In this document: in pieces, positions 33,479 to 42,079 of the stretch | Layout: each line of letters begins with the position of its first letter | Position numbering within the stretch: position 1 is the stretch's first letter | Source: JBBPZK01 sp965219175 | Lineage (GTDB): Bacteria > Actinomycetota > Rubrobacteria > Rubrobacterales > Rubrobacteraceae | Direction of reading: 5' to 3' | Assembly: GCA_965219175.1 (NCBI GenBank) | Contig: CBDCNI010000001.1 | Span: 1,364,001-1,428,000 of the forward strand | Length of the DNA stretch: 64,000 nucleotides | Made by a program: the position numbers and the translations under genes | Notes under the pieces: model-generated | Told to the model about the DNA's origin: nothing | The model's database searches: none | The model's input: only the letters and a program-made list of their open reading frames with translations

Positions 33479-34716
33479 CCGACAAAACCCCCGCAGTCCA
33501 CGAAGCCCTCGCCGTCTACGCCCCCGAAACCGTCGAAATCGACCGCGTGCCACCGGGGTACAAGCAGACGGAGGTTGGCATGATCCCGGACGATTGGGAA
33601 ACGGTGTCGATTGGTGCGATAGCCAAGTTTACTTCTGGCGTACTTATCAAAACTAGTGCTTTGCATCGCCAATCTCCACAGTTTCCTGTGCCAGTCTTCG
33701 GAGGTAACGGTGTTGCTGGTTACACGAACGACGCAGTCGCTACAACGCCGACAGTTGTTATCGGTCGAGTTGGACAGAAATGTGGAAGTGTCTACCGAAC
33801 CGGTGGACCTGCGTGGATTACGGATAATGCGCTTTACCCAAAGCAAGTATACCGAGCAATCGATGTGGACTTTCTTGCACTTGCGCTGGAGGGCGCAAGG
33901 TTGAACGAGGTCAGAAACCAGAATGATTTACCGTTGGTAACTCAGTCAATAGTGCATGACGTGTTGATTGCTATACCGAAACTCACTGCCGAACAACGCG
34001 CCATCGCCACCGCGCTGTCGGATGTGGATGCCCTGATCTCAGGTCTGGACAAACTGATCGCCAAGAAGCGAGCCGTCAAGACCGCCGCCATGCAGCAACT
34101 CCTCATCGGCAAGCAACGACTGCCGGGATTCAGCGGTGAGTGGGAGGCGAAGCGGTTTGGTGACGTTGTCGAGCGAATCGTTGGTGGAGGAACACCTAGC
34201 CGCTCCAATCCCGCCTATTGGGGCGGTGAGATCCCCTGGATGACGGTCAAGGATTTTGCAAACTTCGATCCTTATCGCGCTCAAGAAACCATCACAGAAG
34301 AAGGGCTCAAACACAGCGCTTCCCATCTGATTCCAAAGGGAATCATTATCATGTCGACAAGGATGGCGTTGGGGAAAGCCGTCATCTACGAGGTTGACGT
34401 GAGCATCAATCAAGACCTGAAAGCTATCTTCCCCAAGCGAGATATGGACAGTAGATTCTTGTATTTCTGGTTCGAACATCACGCCGAGATGATCGAGAGC
34501 TTGGGTAGCGGCAGCACGGTCAAGGGCATCTCATTGCAAGACTTGAGAAGAGTCAAATTTCTGAAAGCGCCGCTCAAAGAACAAACCGCCATCGCCGCCG
34601 TGTTATCGGACATGGATGCGGAGATTTCGGCGTTGGAGGGACGGAGGGAGAAGACGAGACGGATCAAGCAGGGCATGATGCAGGAACTCCTCACCGGGAG
34701 GACGCGGCTGGTGTGA
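33475..34716 (+). CDS. hsdS: Type I restriction-modification system, specificity subunit HsdS
   Basis: A 413-residue specificity subunit with two target-recognition domains, about residues 36-170 and 215-375, each followed by a conserved helix: LTAEQRAIATALSDVDALIS and LKEQTAIAAVLSDMDAEIS. The repeats KKRAVKTAAMQQLLIGKQRL and KTRRIKQGMMQELLTGRTRL confirm the half-subunit duplication. It selects the two halves of the bipartite DNA target; which bases cannot be predicted. The recognition domains are more AT-rich than the conserved parts, as expected for exchange by recombination. The start is the ATG overlapping hsdM. Confidence 0.95.
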   Translation: MTDKTPAVHEALAVYAPETVEIDRVPPGYKQTEVGMIPDDWETVSIGAIAKFTSGVLIKTSALHRQSPQFPVPVFGGNGVAGYTNDAVATTPTVVIGRVGQKCGSVYRTGGPAWITDNALYPKQVYRAIDVDFLALALEGARLNEVRNQNDLPLVTQSIVHDVLIAIPKLTAEQRAIATALSDVDALISGLDKLIAKKRAVKTAAMQQLLIGKQRLPGFSGEWEAKRFGDVVERIVGGGTPSRSNPAYWGGEIPWMTVKDFANFDPYRAQETITEEGLKHSASHLIPKGIIIMSTRMALGKAVIYEVDVSINQDLKAIFPKRDMDSRFLYFWFEHHAEMIESLGSGSTVKGISLQDLRRVKFLKAPLKEQTAIAAVLSDMDAEISALEGRREKTRRIKQGMMQELLTGRTRLV

Positions 34717-34793
34717 GCGGTCCTGCCGCGACGAACGACGCGTTGGTTGGAGATGTGCGGCGGTTGATCGAGGTGGCATGTCCGAATCAATAG
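34713..34793 (+). pseudogene. Possible remnant of a YhcG/DUF1016 nuclease start
   Basis: A GTG frame overlapping the hsdS stop encodes 26 residues, including NDALVGDVRRLIEVA, before TAG. The LV-x-DVR-x-LIE-x-A pattern is how DUF1016/YhcG proteins begin, and those genes often sit inside type I operons. Everything after the first helix is missing. The short match makes this uncertain. Confidence 0.35.
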
Positions 34794-34809
34794 CCTGTAT
34801 CCAGGGATA

Positions 34810-35250
34810 CTAGGTCGGGAACCGATTTATCAACTCGTCCAGTCTTTGGATACGGACACCGCTCTTGTTCAGGACTATCAGCAGTGGCTCGTCGGCACGC
34901 TCCAACCGCCTCACGATGTTTCGCAAATGTGGCTCGATCAGACCGATTTGGTAATCCACGTCGGGGGTGTCCGTGAGAGGGTTTGGCTGTCTCAAGACGA
35001 TTGCCGACACACCCGCGCTCATCAATGCCTGATAGTAAAGTAGATGCCTCCCGAATTCTTTGTAGTTGGCCGACAGTAGCGCAACCGCGCCCTCGCGGCG
35101 GCAAATCTCCGGTACTTCCTCGTCCGGGATGCTGCGACTGCGCTGCGAGCGGGGAAAAGGAATGAAGCTACACTCGTATTCGGAGCCCAGTTCATTCAGG
35201 CGGTCGATCAACTCCGTCCAGATAATGTCCTCGTCGGACAGTATCCTCAT
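34810..35250 (-). CDS. PIN-like (DUF5615-type) toxin
   Basis: A 146-residue protein beginning MRILSDEDIIWTELIDRLNELG, with acidic residues at positions 6-8, a central VALLSANYKEFGRHLLYYQ strand-helix with the DUF5615-like position of TTDxDF replaced by SANYKEF, and a C-terminal VLNKSGVRIQRL. It is read as a PIN-like nuclease, somewhat longer and more divergent than the DUF5615 proteins at 29.7-30.1 kb. Its start overlaps the MerR/DUF433 gene stop by 4 bases, the antitoxin-toxin order. The frame is intact. Confidence 0.65.
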   Translation of the reverse strand: MRILSDEDIIWTELIDRLNELGSEYECSFIPFPRSQRSRSIPDEEVPEICRREGAVALLSANYKEFGRHLLYYQALMSAGVSAIVLRQPNPLTDTPDVDYQIGLIEPHLRNIVRRLERADEPLLIVLNKSGVRIQRLDELINRFPT

Positions 35251-35933
35251 GCCGCGAACGGCTCTGCACCCTCAAACTTCGCGGCTTCCAGTATCGCGTC
35301 CTTGCTCAGATGAGGATACAGTTCGATCACCCGTTCGATGCCAAGAGTCTGCGTCAAGTAAGCCACGAAGGAAGTCTCGATCCTCGTCCCTTTTATCGTC
35401 GGGGAACCGGCTACTACGCCGGGGTTAGAGACGAGTCGCGGGAATTTCTCTATAGACGCTTCGCCACGTCCCCAGTCACGCTTAGTTTCGCGCAATATTG
35501 TGTTCAACTCGGGTATGACCGCCTCGGATATCAGAGACTGGCCGCTCACCAACTCGTACGTCCGCAGGCCGTCGAATACCCCGATCTCACCTCCCGGCGT
35601 TCGGATAAACCGGGGCTCGGGGCCATCCGTTTCGTCGAAGAGCGGCGGAAACACAAGTTCCGAAATCTCTCCTATGACGGGTCTTACCTTCTGAAGCGGA
35701 AACTCCAGCGCGTCTCGTAAATGCTGGATGGTTCTAGCTTGTAACAATTGCCGGAAAGATAAGAGGTGTGGTCTACCATGAAACCCCCTGCGTATGGGTT
35801 CTCCGATCAAACCTTCGTTCAACCAGTACCTCAGCTTGCCTTCGGACATCGACGGCTGAAGTATCCGCGCTATCTCCGGTACCGTATATACGCCCTCACC
35901 GAGGGCTATCAACGTGCCGCGACGCGCACCCAT
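35247..35933 (-). CDS. MerR-type HTH fused to DUF433, antitoxin
   Basis: A 228-residue protein with two parts. Residues 12-80 form a MerR-like winged helix (GVYTVPEIARIL, LRYWLNEGLIGEP, LLSFRQLLQARTIQHLRDA). Residues 155-225 are DUF433 (GVVAGSPTIKGTRIETSFVA and GIERVIELYPHLSKDAILEA). The DNA-binding half suggests it represses its own operon, and the DUF433 half would neutralise the overlapping PIN-like toxin at 34810-35250. The fused form is larger than the stand-alone DUF433 proteins nearby. Confidence 0.8.
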   Translation of the reverse strand: MGARRGTLIALGEGVYTVPEIARILQPSMSEGKLRYWLNEGLIGEPIRRGFHGRPHLLSFRQLLQARTIQHLRDALEFPLQKVRPVIGEISELVFPPLFDETDGPEPRFIRTPGGEIGVFDGLRTYELVSGQSLISEAVIPELNTILRETKRDWGRGEASIEKFPRLVSNPGVVAGSPTIKGTRIETSFVAYLTQTLGIERVIELYPHLSKDAILEAAKFEGAEPFAA

Positions 35934-36043
35934 CCGTAACTCTCCCTGATCAGAGATCCTACAACTTCCTACAGCAGTATACCCAAGATAAATCCGTTGC
36001 TAAAGCAGCAGCGATCGAAGTTTCCTTTACTTATGGTCAAAAG

Positions 36044-36076
36044 TTAGCATCGTATTTCAATGCCAGATGCTAAAAT
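36044..36076 (+). promoter_or_regulatory. Inverted repeat and -10 box upstream of the AbrB/PIN pair
   Basis: TTAGCATC (36044-36051) and GATGCTAA (36066-36073) form a perfect 8-bp inverted repeat with a 14-base spacer. The right arm overlaps TAAAAT (36071-36076), a likely -10 element. This lies 55 bases before the AbrB-type antitoxin start and would suit autoregulation by the antitoxin. Confidence 0.4.
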
Positions 36077-36130
36077 GAAGTGCCACGTCGGGTATTAGGA
36101 TGTCAGTGTGTTGCGGAGAGGGAGTTACGG

Positions 36131-36427
36131 GTGAGAACGGGATCGGTGGTCAGGGTAGGTCGGCAGGGTAGGATCGTTATTCCGGCGGCGGTCCGCGAGG
36201 AGCTTGGTCTCGGGGTTGGCGACGAACTCTCTACACGGGTCGAGGATGGCCGTCTCGTTCTGGAGCGCCGGGAGGACGTGGCTCGCCGGTTGCGGGAACG
36301 GTTCGCCTCCGTGGCGCCGGACAGAAGTCTCTCCGAAGAGTTGATCGCCGAGCGTCGCGAGGAGGCCATTAGAGAGGCACGGGAGGCGAACGAAGATCCA
36401 CCACCCGACAAACCGGCGGGTGCTTGA
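36131..36427 (+). CDS. AbrB/MazE-type (SpoVT-AbrB) antitoxin
   Basis: A 98-residue protein with a GTG start after GGAGAGGGAG. The swapped-hairpin AbrB domain is at residues 4-45: VVRVGRQGRIVIPAAVREEL and GVGDELSTRVEDGRLVLERR. The C-terminal half is a charged helix that would cover the toxin. Its stop overlaps the toxin start (TTGA), so the two are translationally coupled. AbrB-type antitoxins usually bind their own promoter. Confidence 0.9.
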   Translation: MRTGSVVRVGRQGRIVIPAAVREELGLGVGDELSTRVEDGRLVLERREDVARRLRERFASVAPDRSLSEELIAERREEAIREAREANEDPPPDKPAGA

Positions 36428-36831
36428 GCCCGGACGGCGCATCTTGCGTGCTGGATGCTTCGGCTTTGCTCGCGTGGCTACGGGAGGAGCCGGGAGCAGA
36501 GGAAGTAGAGCGCGTGTTGGACGGGGCGGTGATCTCTGCGGTCAACCTCTCGGAAGTGTTGCGGAAGTCACTGGCGGCGGGACTCACGAGAGCGGAGGTG
36601 GCGCCGCTTCCGGAGGACCTCGGGATGCTCGGTCTCTCCGTCGTAGCTTTCGGGACCAGCGAAGCCCAGGTCGCTGCGGCGTTGTGGTCCGTCACACGTT
36701 CGCTGGACATCTCCCTGGCCGACCGGGCGTGCCTGGCGACTGCCATCTGCCTGGAGATACCGGCGATGACGGCGGATCGGAACTGGAAAAGGGTAGAGTG
36801 GGAAGGCTTGTCGGTAGACTTGATCCGTTGA
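36424..36831 (+). CDS. vapC: PIN-domain toxin (VapC family)
   Basis: A 135-residue PIN nuclease. The acidic residues are in place: VLDASALLAWLREEPG (Asp near residue 10), SAVNLSEVLRKSL (Glu about 45), SLADRACLATAI (Asp about 101) and PAMTADRNW (Asp about 119). VapC toxins cut specific tRNA or rRNA sites. Unlike the toxins at 29.7-30.9 kb, this frame is complete. TTG start overlapping the antitoxin stop. It sits 26 bases upstream of hsdR. Confidence 0.88.
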   Translation: MSPDGASCVLDASALLAWLREEPGAEEVERVLDGAVISAVNLSEVLRKSLAAGLTRAEVAPLPEDLGMLGLSVVAFGTSEAQVAAALWSVTRSLDISLADRACLATAICLEIPAMTADRNWKRVEWEGLSVDLIR

Positions 36832-36857
36832 GACCTTCGCGTATTGGAGAGTAGCGA

Positions 36858-39800
36858 ATGAGCGACGTCGGGCAACTCGAACGCAAGACTCAGGACCGCG
36901 TCGTGCGCATGTTCGTGGACCGTCTAGGCTACCGCTACCTCGGTAACCGCCAATACCGTCCGGGCAACAGCAACATCGAAGAGGCGGACCTGCGGGCTTG
37001 GCTGAGTAAGCGCGGCACGAGCGATACCCTCATAACCCGCGCCCTGCATCGGCTCGGTGGGGCCGCCGCCATCGGCGAGAACCGGAACCTCTACGTCGCC
37101 AACCGAGAGGTCTACAGTCTGCTCCGCTACGGCGTAAAGGTGAAAGAAGCGGCGGGCGAGCCAAACCAGACCGTCCGGCTCATCGACTGGGAGACGCCGG
37201 AGAACAACGACTTCGCCGTGGCCGAGGAAGTAACGGTCCTCGGACACGTCAAAAAGCGCCCGGACGTAGTGTTGTACGTCAACGGCATCGCGCTCGCGGT
37301 GCTGGAGCTAAAGCGGTCTATCGTCTCCGTCGGGGAAGGAATCCGCCAGAACCTCACCAACCAGAGACCGGAGTTCATCGAGCCTTTCTTTACGACCCTG
37401 CAACTCGTGATGGCTGGCAACGACACGGAAGGCTTGCGCTACGCGACCATCGAGACGCCGGAGAAGCACTACCTCAAGTGGCGGGAGGAGGGAGTCTCGG
37501 CGGATGGGCTGGACGAACAACTGGCCCAGGTCTGCGAGCCGGGGCGGCTGTTGGAGATCATCCACGACTTCATCGTCTTCGACGCGGGGGTCAAGAAGAT
37601 CTGCCGGCACAACCAATATTTCGGGGTGCGGGCCGCGCGAGAGCGGGTGCGGCGGCGCGAGGGCGGCATCATCTGGCACACGCAAGGGTCCGGCAAAAGC
37701 CTCACGATGGTGTGGCTGGCCCGTTGGATCCGCGAGAACATAACTGGTGCCAGGGTTCTCATAGTCACCGACAGGACCGAACTCGACGAGCAGATACAGA
37801 AGGTCTTTACCGGCGTCGACGAAGACATCTACCGGACGGAGAGCGGGGCGGACCTCATCTCTAAACTGAATTCCCCGGACCCGTCCTTGATCTGCTCTCT
37901 GGTCCATAAGTTCGGTCGCAGCGAAAAAGCCACCACCAAAGACTTCACCCAGGAACTGAAAGATAGCCTCCCAAAAGACTTCCGCGTAAAAGGCGAACTG
38001 TTCGTGTTCGTGGACGAGTGCCATCGCACCCAGGCCGGGAAACTCCACGAAGCCATGACCGGCATCCTCCCCGGCGCGACGTTCGTAGGCTTCACCGGAA
38101 CGCCACTCCTCAAGGCCGACAAGCAACAGAGCATCGAGATCTTCGGCACCTATATCCACACCTACAAGTACGACGAAGCCGTGAGCGATGGAGCAGTGCT
38201 GGACCTCCGCTACGAGGCGCGAGACATCGACCAGTATCTCACCTCCCCGGACAGGGTGGATCAATGGTTCGAGGCAAAGACCGCCGGGCTCACCGACGCT
38301 GCCCGAGTCCAGCTAAAGAAGAAGTGGGGGACGATGCAGAAAGTCCTCTCCAGCAGTGACCGGCTCGGCAAGATCTCCGCCGACATCCTCTTCGACATGG
38401 GAATCCGCGACCGCCTGATGAGTGGCCGAGGCAACGCGATGCTCGTCTGCGGCAGCATCTACCAGGCCTGCAAACTCTACGAGAAGTTCATCGGTACGGA
38501 ACTCGCCGGGAAGTGCGCCATTATCACCAGCTACGATCCCGCCCCCAGCGACATCACCGGCGAAGAGTCCGGCGCTGGACTCACCGAGAAGCTCCACCAG
38601 TACGCCGTCTACCGCCGCATGCTCGCATACTACTTCAACGTCTCCGAGGACGCCGCAATGTACCGCACCGAGGAGTTCGAGAAAGGCGTAAAAGAGACCT
38701 TCATCAACGAGCCAGGCCGGATGAAGCTCCTCATAGTCGTCGACAAACTCCTCACCGGCTTCGACGCGCCACCGGCAACCTACCTCTACATCGACAAAAA
38801 GATGCAGGATCACGGTCTCTTCCAGGCCATCTGCCGCGTCAACCGTCTCGACGGCGAGGATAAGGAATACGGTTACATCATCGACTACAAAGACCTCTTC
38901 AACAGCCTCGAAGGCGCCGTCACTGACTACACCGGCGACGCCCTGAGCGGCTACGATAGTGAAGACGTAGCCGGACTCCTCGAAAACCGCCTTGAGAAAG
39001 CCCGCGAGCGCCTGGAAGAGACTCGCGAGGTCGTCCGAGTGCTGTGCGAGCCGGTGCTCATGCCGCGAAACACCATAGATTACCTGCACTACTTCTGCGC
39101 CGAAGACACCGCTGATAAGGAAGCGGTGAAGGCTAACGAGCGCAAACGCGTCGCGCTCTACAAAGCCGTCTCGTCTTTCGTGCGGGCCTACGCGAACCTC
39201 GCCAACGAGATGGCCGGGGCCGGTTACACGGCCGAGGAGGCCGAAGCTACACACAAAGAAGTAGTCCATTACGAGAAAGTCCGCCAGGAGGTAAAAGTAG
39301 CCAGCGGCGACTACCTGGACATGAAGAGTTACGAGCCTGCGATGCGGCATCTGCTGGACACCTACGTCCGTGCCGAGGAGAGTGAGAAAGTCTCCACCTT
39401 CGACGAGTTGGGGTTAGTGGACTTACTCGTCCGCCGGGGCAAGAGTGCGTTGGAAGAGCTCCCCGAGGGACTCCGTAAAGACGCCGAGGCCATGTCCGAG
39501 GCCATCGAGAACAATATTCGCAAAGTCATCATCGACGAGCAGCCGGTGAACCCGAAGTACTACGAAAAGATGTCCGAACTACTCGACGCCCTGATCCAAC
39601 AGCGCAACGAAGAAGCTCTGGATTACAAGACCTACCTGGACAACCTGGTGGCTCTTGCGGGCAAGGTCCAAGATCCATCCGGCGCAGGGGAATATCCGGT
39701 TTCGCTGAACACCTCGGCCAAGCGCGCCCTCTACGATAACCTGGACTATGACGAGACGGTCGCCGTTCGGGTGGACACCGCTGTTCGTTATACCCGCAAG

Positions 39801-39926
39801 GACGACTGGCGGGGCAACAGGTTCAAAGAGAAGGAAGTTTTGAACGCCGTGCGCGAGGAGCTTGGCGAGTACAAGACTCGGGCTGATGAGATCTTCGAGT
39901 TAGTAAAGAACCAGCATGAGTACTAG
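36858..39926 (+). CDS. hsdR: Type I restriction-modification system, endonuclease/translocase subunit HsdR
   Basis: A 1022-residue subunit. The N-terminal PD-(D/E)xK nuclease is seen as KRPDVVLYVNGIALAVLELKR (Asp and E-x-K). The SF2 translocase follows: Walker A HTQGSGKSLTMVWLARW (about residue 275), DEAD-like VFVDECHRTQ (about 388), motif III GFTGTPLL, and motif VI region AICRVNRLDGEDKEYGYII. The C-terminal 300 residues are the helical subunit-contact domain. It is separated from hsdM-hsdS by a remnant and two toxin-antitoxin pairs, one of them on the opposite strand, and overlaps the metallopeptidase gene downstream by 11 bases. Confidence 0.95.
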   Translation: MSDVGQLERKTQDRVVRMFVDRLGYRYLGNRQYRPGNSNIEEADLRAWLSKRGTSDTLITRALHRLGGAAAIGENRNLYVANREVYSLLRYGVKVKEAAGEPNQTVRLIDWETPENNDFAVAEEVTVLGHVKKRPDVVLYVNGIALAVLELKRSIVSVGEGIRQNLTNQRPEFIEPFFTTLQLVMAGNDTEGLRYATIETPEKHYLKWREEGVSADGLDEQLAQVCEPGRLLEIIHDFIVFDAGVKKICRHNQYFGVRAARERVRRREGGIIWHTQGSGKSLTMVWLARWIRENITGARVLIVTDRTELDEQIQKVFTGVDEDIYRTESGADLISKLNSPDPSLICSLVHKFGRSEKATTKDFTQELKDSLPKDFRVKGELFVFVDECHRTQAGKLHEAMTGILPGATFVGFTGTPLLKADKQQSIEIFGTYIHTYKYDEAVSDGAVLDLRYEARDIDQYLTSPDRVDQWFEAKTAGLTDAARVQLKKKWGTMQKVLSSSDRLGKISADILFDMGIRDRLMSGRGNAMLVCGSIYQACKLYEKFIGTELAGKCAIITSYDPAPSDITGEESGAGLTEKLHQYAVYRRMLAYYFNVSEDAAMYRTEEFEKGVKETFINEPGRMKLLIVVDKLLTGFDAPPATYLYIDKKMQDHGLFQAICRVNRLDGEDKEYGYIIDYKDLFNSLEGAVTDYTGDALSGYDSEDVAGLLENRLEKARERLEETREVVRVLCEPVLMPRNTIDYLHYFCAEDTADKEAVKANERKRVALYKAVSSFVRAYANLANEMAGAGYTAEEAEATHKEVVHYEKVRQEVKVASGDYLDMKSYEPAMRHLLDTYVRAEESEKVSTFDELGLVDLLVRRGKSALEELPEGLRKDAEAMSEAIENNIRKVIIDEQPVNPKYYEKMSELLDALIQQRNEEALDYKTYLDNLVALAGKVQDPSGAGEYPVSLNTSAKRALYDNLDYDETVAVRVDTAVRYTRKDDWRGNRFKEKEVLNAVREELGEYKTRADEIFELVKNQHEY

Positions 39927-40644
39927 AAACGTGACTATCGAAGTTAGCGGCATCCAGGTAGAGGTCGTCCGCAAGCCCATCAAGAACCTGCACCTGAGCG
40001 TCCATCCTCCGGAGGGACGCGTGCGCGTCTCCGCCCCGACGCGCACCGATGACGAGGCGGTGCGGCTGGCCGTGGTCTCGAAGCTGCGTTGGATCCACCG
40101 TCACCAACAAGCGTTCGCCGACCAACCCCGCCAATCTCCGCGCGAGTTGGTCGGCGGCGAGAGCCACTACTTCCTCGGACGCCGTTACCGTCTGCGCGTC
40201 CAGGAAAACAATGGCCCCAACACCGTCACCCTCAAAGGCAACACTGAGATGATCCTGCACGTCCGGCCCGGCACGGATCGCGAGAAACGCCGACAGATAC
40301 TCAACGACTGGTACCGTCGATACATGAAGTCCACCATCCCCGGCCTCATCGAAAAGTGGCAGCCCGTCATTGGCGTTCAGGTCGATGACTGGGGTGTCAA
40401 GAAGATGAAGACCCGGTGGGGCAGTTGTAACATCCGGGACCGCCGAGTCTGGCTCAACCTCGAGCTCGCCAAGAAGCCGCCCCACTGCCTGGAATACGTC
40501 CTCGTCCACGAAATGGTCCATCTGCTGGAGCGCCACCACAACGAACGCTTCAAAGCGTTTATGGATCAATTCATGCCGCAGTGGCGGATGTATCAGGATG
40601 AGTTGAACCAGGCCCCCCTGGCCTACGAGGAATGGGTGTACTAA
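39916..40644 (+). CDS. YgjP-like (DUF45) metallopeptidase
   Basis: A 242-residue zinc peptidase of the YgjP/WLM type: RVSAPTRTDDEAVRLAVVSKLRWI early, TRWGSCNIRDRRVWLN (about residue 168) and the catalytic HEMVHLLERHHNERF (about 195). YgjP genes commonly end type I restriction operons, and this one overlaps hsdR by 11 bases. Its role there is not settled; suggestions in the field include processing of the restriction subunits. Confidence 0.9.
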   Translation: MSTRNVTIEVSGIQVEVVRKPIKNLHLSVHPPEGRVRVSAPTRTDDEAVRLAVVSKLRWIHRHQQAFADQPRQSPRELVGGESHYFLGRRYRLRVQENNGPNTVTLKGNTEMILHVRPGTDREKRRQILNDWYRRYMKSTIPGLIEKWQPVIGVQVDDWGVKKMKTRWGSCNIRDRRVWLNLELAKKPPHCLEYVLVHEMVHLLERHHNERFKAFMDQFMPQWRMYQDELNQAPLAYEEWVY

Positions 40645-40714
40645 ACCGACGGTTGAGACTGATAAATACCGCGTATTGCGGACGCTGAGATGCTCGAAGA
40701 GGCTCGTACAAAGC

Positions 40715-42004
40715 TCACGGGGCGGGAACCTTGATCCGCTGACGGAGTTCGGCTCCTCGCGTCGTTTCGACCGAGAGGTCCGGGATGTGGGTGAAGGATA
40801 TGCGCGGTGGGGCCGCGTGGAGCGAGCGGTGCATGGCCGCCAGGTAGACAGCATTGGCCCCGAACCGGTTGTTGATGGCGTCCATGGCGCATGTTAGCTT
40901 GATCTTGCGACTATCCTCGACGAACAGAGGAGGGGTCCTGCTAGCCTCGTGAACGAGGTCGTAGAAGACTACAGAAACTTTGATCGGCTTACCCTCTGAC
41001 GGACGACTTTTCCACAGTCTGGAGAGAACCTGAATCAGCGTCTGCGTCTCTTGACAGGGCGCTACGGACGCCGAGGACTTCCATCTTCCTCGGCGGGTGT
41101 AGGAGACGTGGACGTCCATCCCTCCGGCCCAGTAGCCAAGCTTCCGCAGACGGGCGGCTGCTTTGTGGACCAGGCGCACCAGAACCGCCTTCGCCCCTTC
41201 TTGCGTGCGAAATTCCGGGGGAAGCACGTGAGATTGGCTGACCGACCGGCGGCGCGTGGGAGTCTGTGGCAGGTCGTACCCGCGCAACGTGTACCACCAC
41301 CGCTCCCCGACCACTCCCTTCCAGATGTTCCTCAGCTGGTCTTTCGACAGGCCGCACAGTTGCTCCACGGTAGCGACCCCGGAGTTTTGGAGGCGGGCGT
41401 GCATCCGACGACCGACGCCGGTCAGGTCCCGCAACGCCAGAGGATACAGCCCGTGGGGCAGGTCTTCTTGCGTAAGGACGGTCAGGCCGTCGGGTTTCTG
41501 CATCTTGCCGGCCATTTTGGCGAGGAAACGGTTCGGCGCCAGTCCAACGGAGCAGAGCAGAAACTCTCCCACCCGGCCCCGGATCTCCTGCTTTATCCTG
41601 CGCCCCACGGCGAGAGCCTCGGCGGGTTCCCGCTCCCTCCGGCCCAGCTTGAAGAACATCTCGTCGATGGAGCTGATCTCGTGAACAGGAAGGACTGAAT
41701 CCACGACTCCGATGATCGTCTCGTGAACCCGCACGTACTCTGCGGGCCGGGCCTCGACTACTCGAAGGTCCGGGCAAAGTCGCCGCGCCTCGGAGACCTT
41801 CGTTCCGGTCTTTATCCCGTACCGTTTGGCCTCGTAGCTGGCGGCGATGCAGCACGTAGTCTCGGCCATTACCGGCACTACCGCCACCGGATGGGAGCGT
41901 AGCTCCGGGCGTAGTTGCTGCTCGACGGAAGCGAAGTAGGAGTTCATGTCCAGTGACATCCATCTCAGTTCCCCGAAAGTCTCCGCGTGTCCTTTGTCGA
42001 GCAT
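40715..42004 (-). CDS. Y-family DNA polymerase (DinB/Pol IV-like)
   Basis: A 429-residue translesion polymerase. The palm motifs are WMSLDMNSYFASVEQQLRPEL (first metal-binding Asp) and VHEISSIDEMFFKLGR (SIDE, catalytic acids). LLCSVGLAPNRFLAKMAGKMQKPDGL is the Pol IV signature, and the HhH segment (LTGVGRRMHARLQNSGVATVEQL) follows. The little-finger domain is present, but the extreme C-terminus has no clear beta-clamp peptide. The N-terminal ten residues before the palm are poorly conserved and the start could be the ATG near SLDMNSYFA. Confidence 0.9.
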   Translation of the reverse strand: MLDKGHAETFGELRWMSLDMNSYFASVEQQLRPELRSHPVAVVPVMAETTCCIAASYEAKRYGIKTGTKVSEARRLCPDLRVVEARPAEYVRVHETIIGVVDSVLPVHEISSIDEMFFKLGRREREPAEALAVGRRIKQEIRGRVGEFLLCSVGLAPNRFLAKMAGKMQKPDGLTVLTQEDLPHGLYPLALRDLTGVGRRMHARLQNSGVATVEQLCGLSKDQLRNIWKGVVGERWWYTLRGYDLPQTPTRRRSVSQSHVLPPEFRTQEGAKAVLVRLVHKAAARLRKLGYWAGGMDVHVSYTRRGRWKSSASVAPCQETQTLIQVLSRLWKSRPSEGKPIKVSVVFYDLVHEASRTPPLFVEDSRKIKLTCAMDAINNRFGANAVYLAAMHRSLHAAPPRISFTHIPDLSVETTRGAELRQRIKVPAP

Positions 42005-42079
42005 CTGCGCACCATAAGCGGCGACGATGATCTCCTGATGATTTTACGCTGACTCGCGCTTCTACCCGGAACCGATACG

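Noticed and set aside
40660..40685. CCGC-5-GCGG hairpin between the YgjP-like and polymerase genes as a bidirectional terminator
   Set aside because: The stem is only four strong pairs and no T-run follows on either side.
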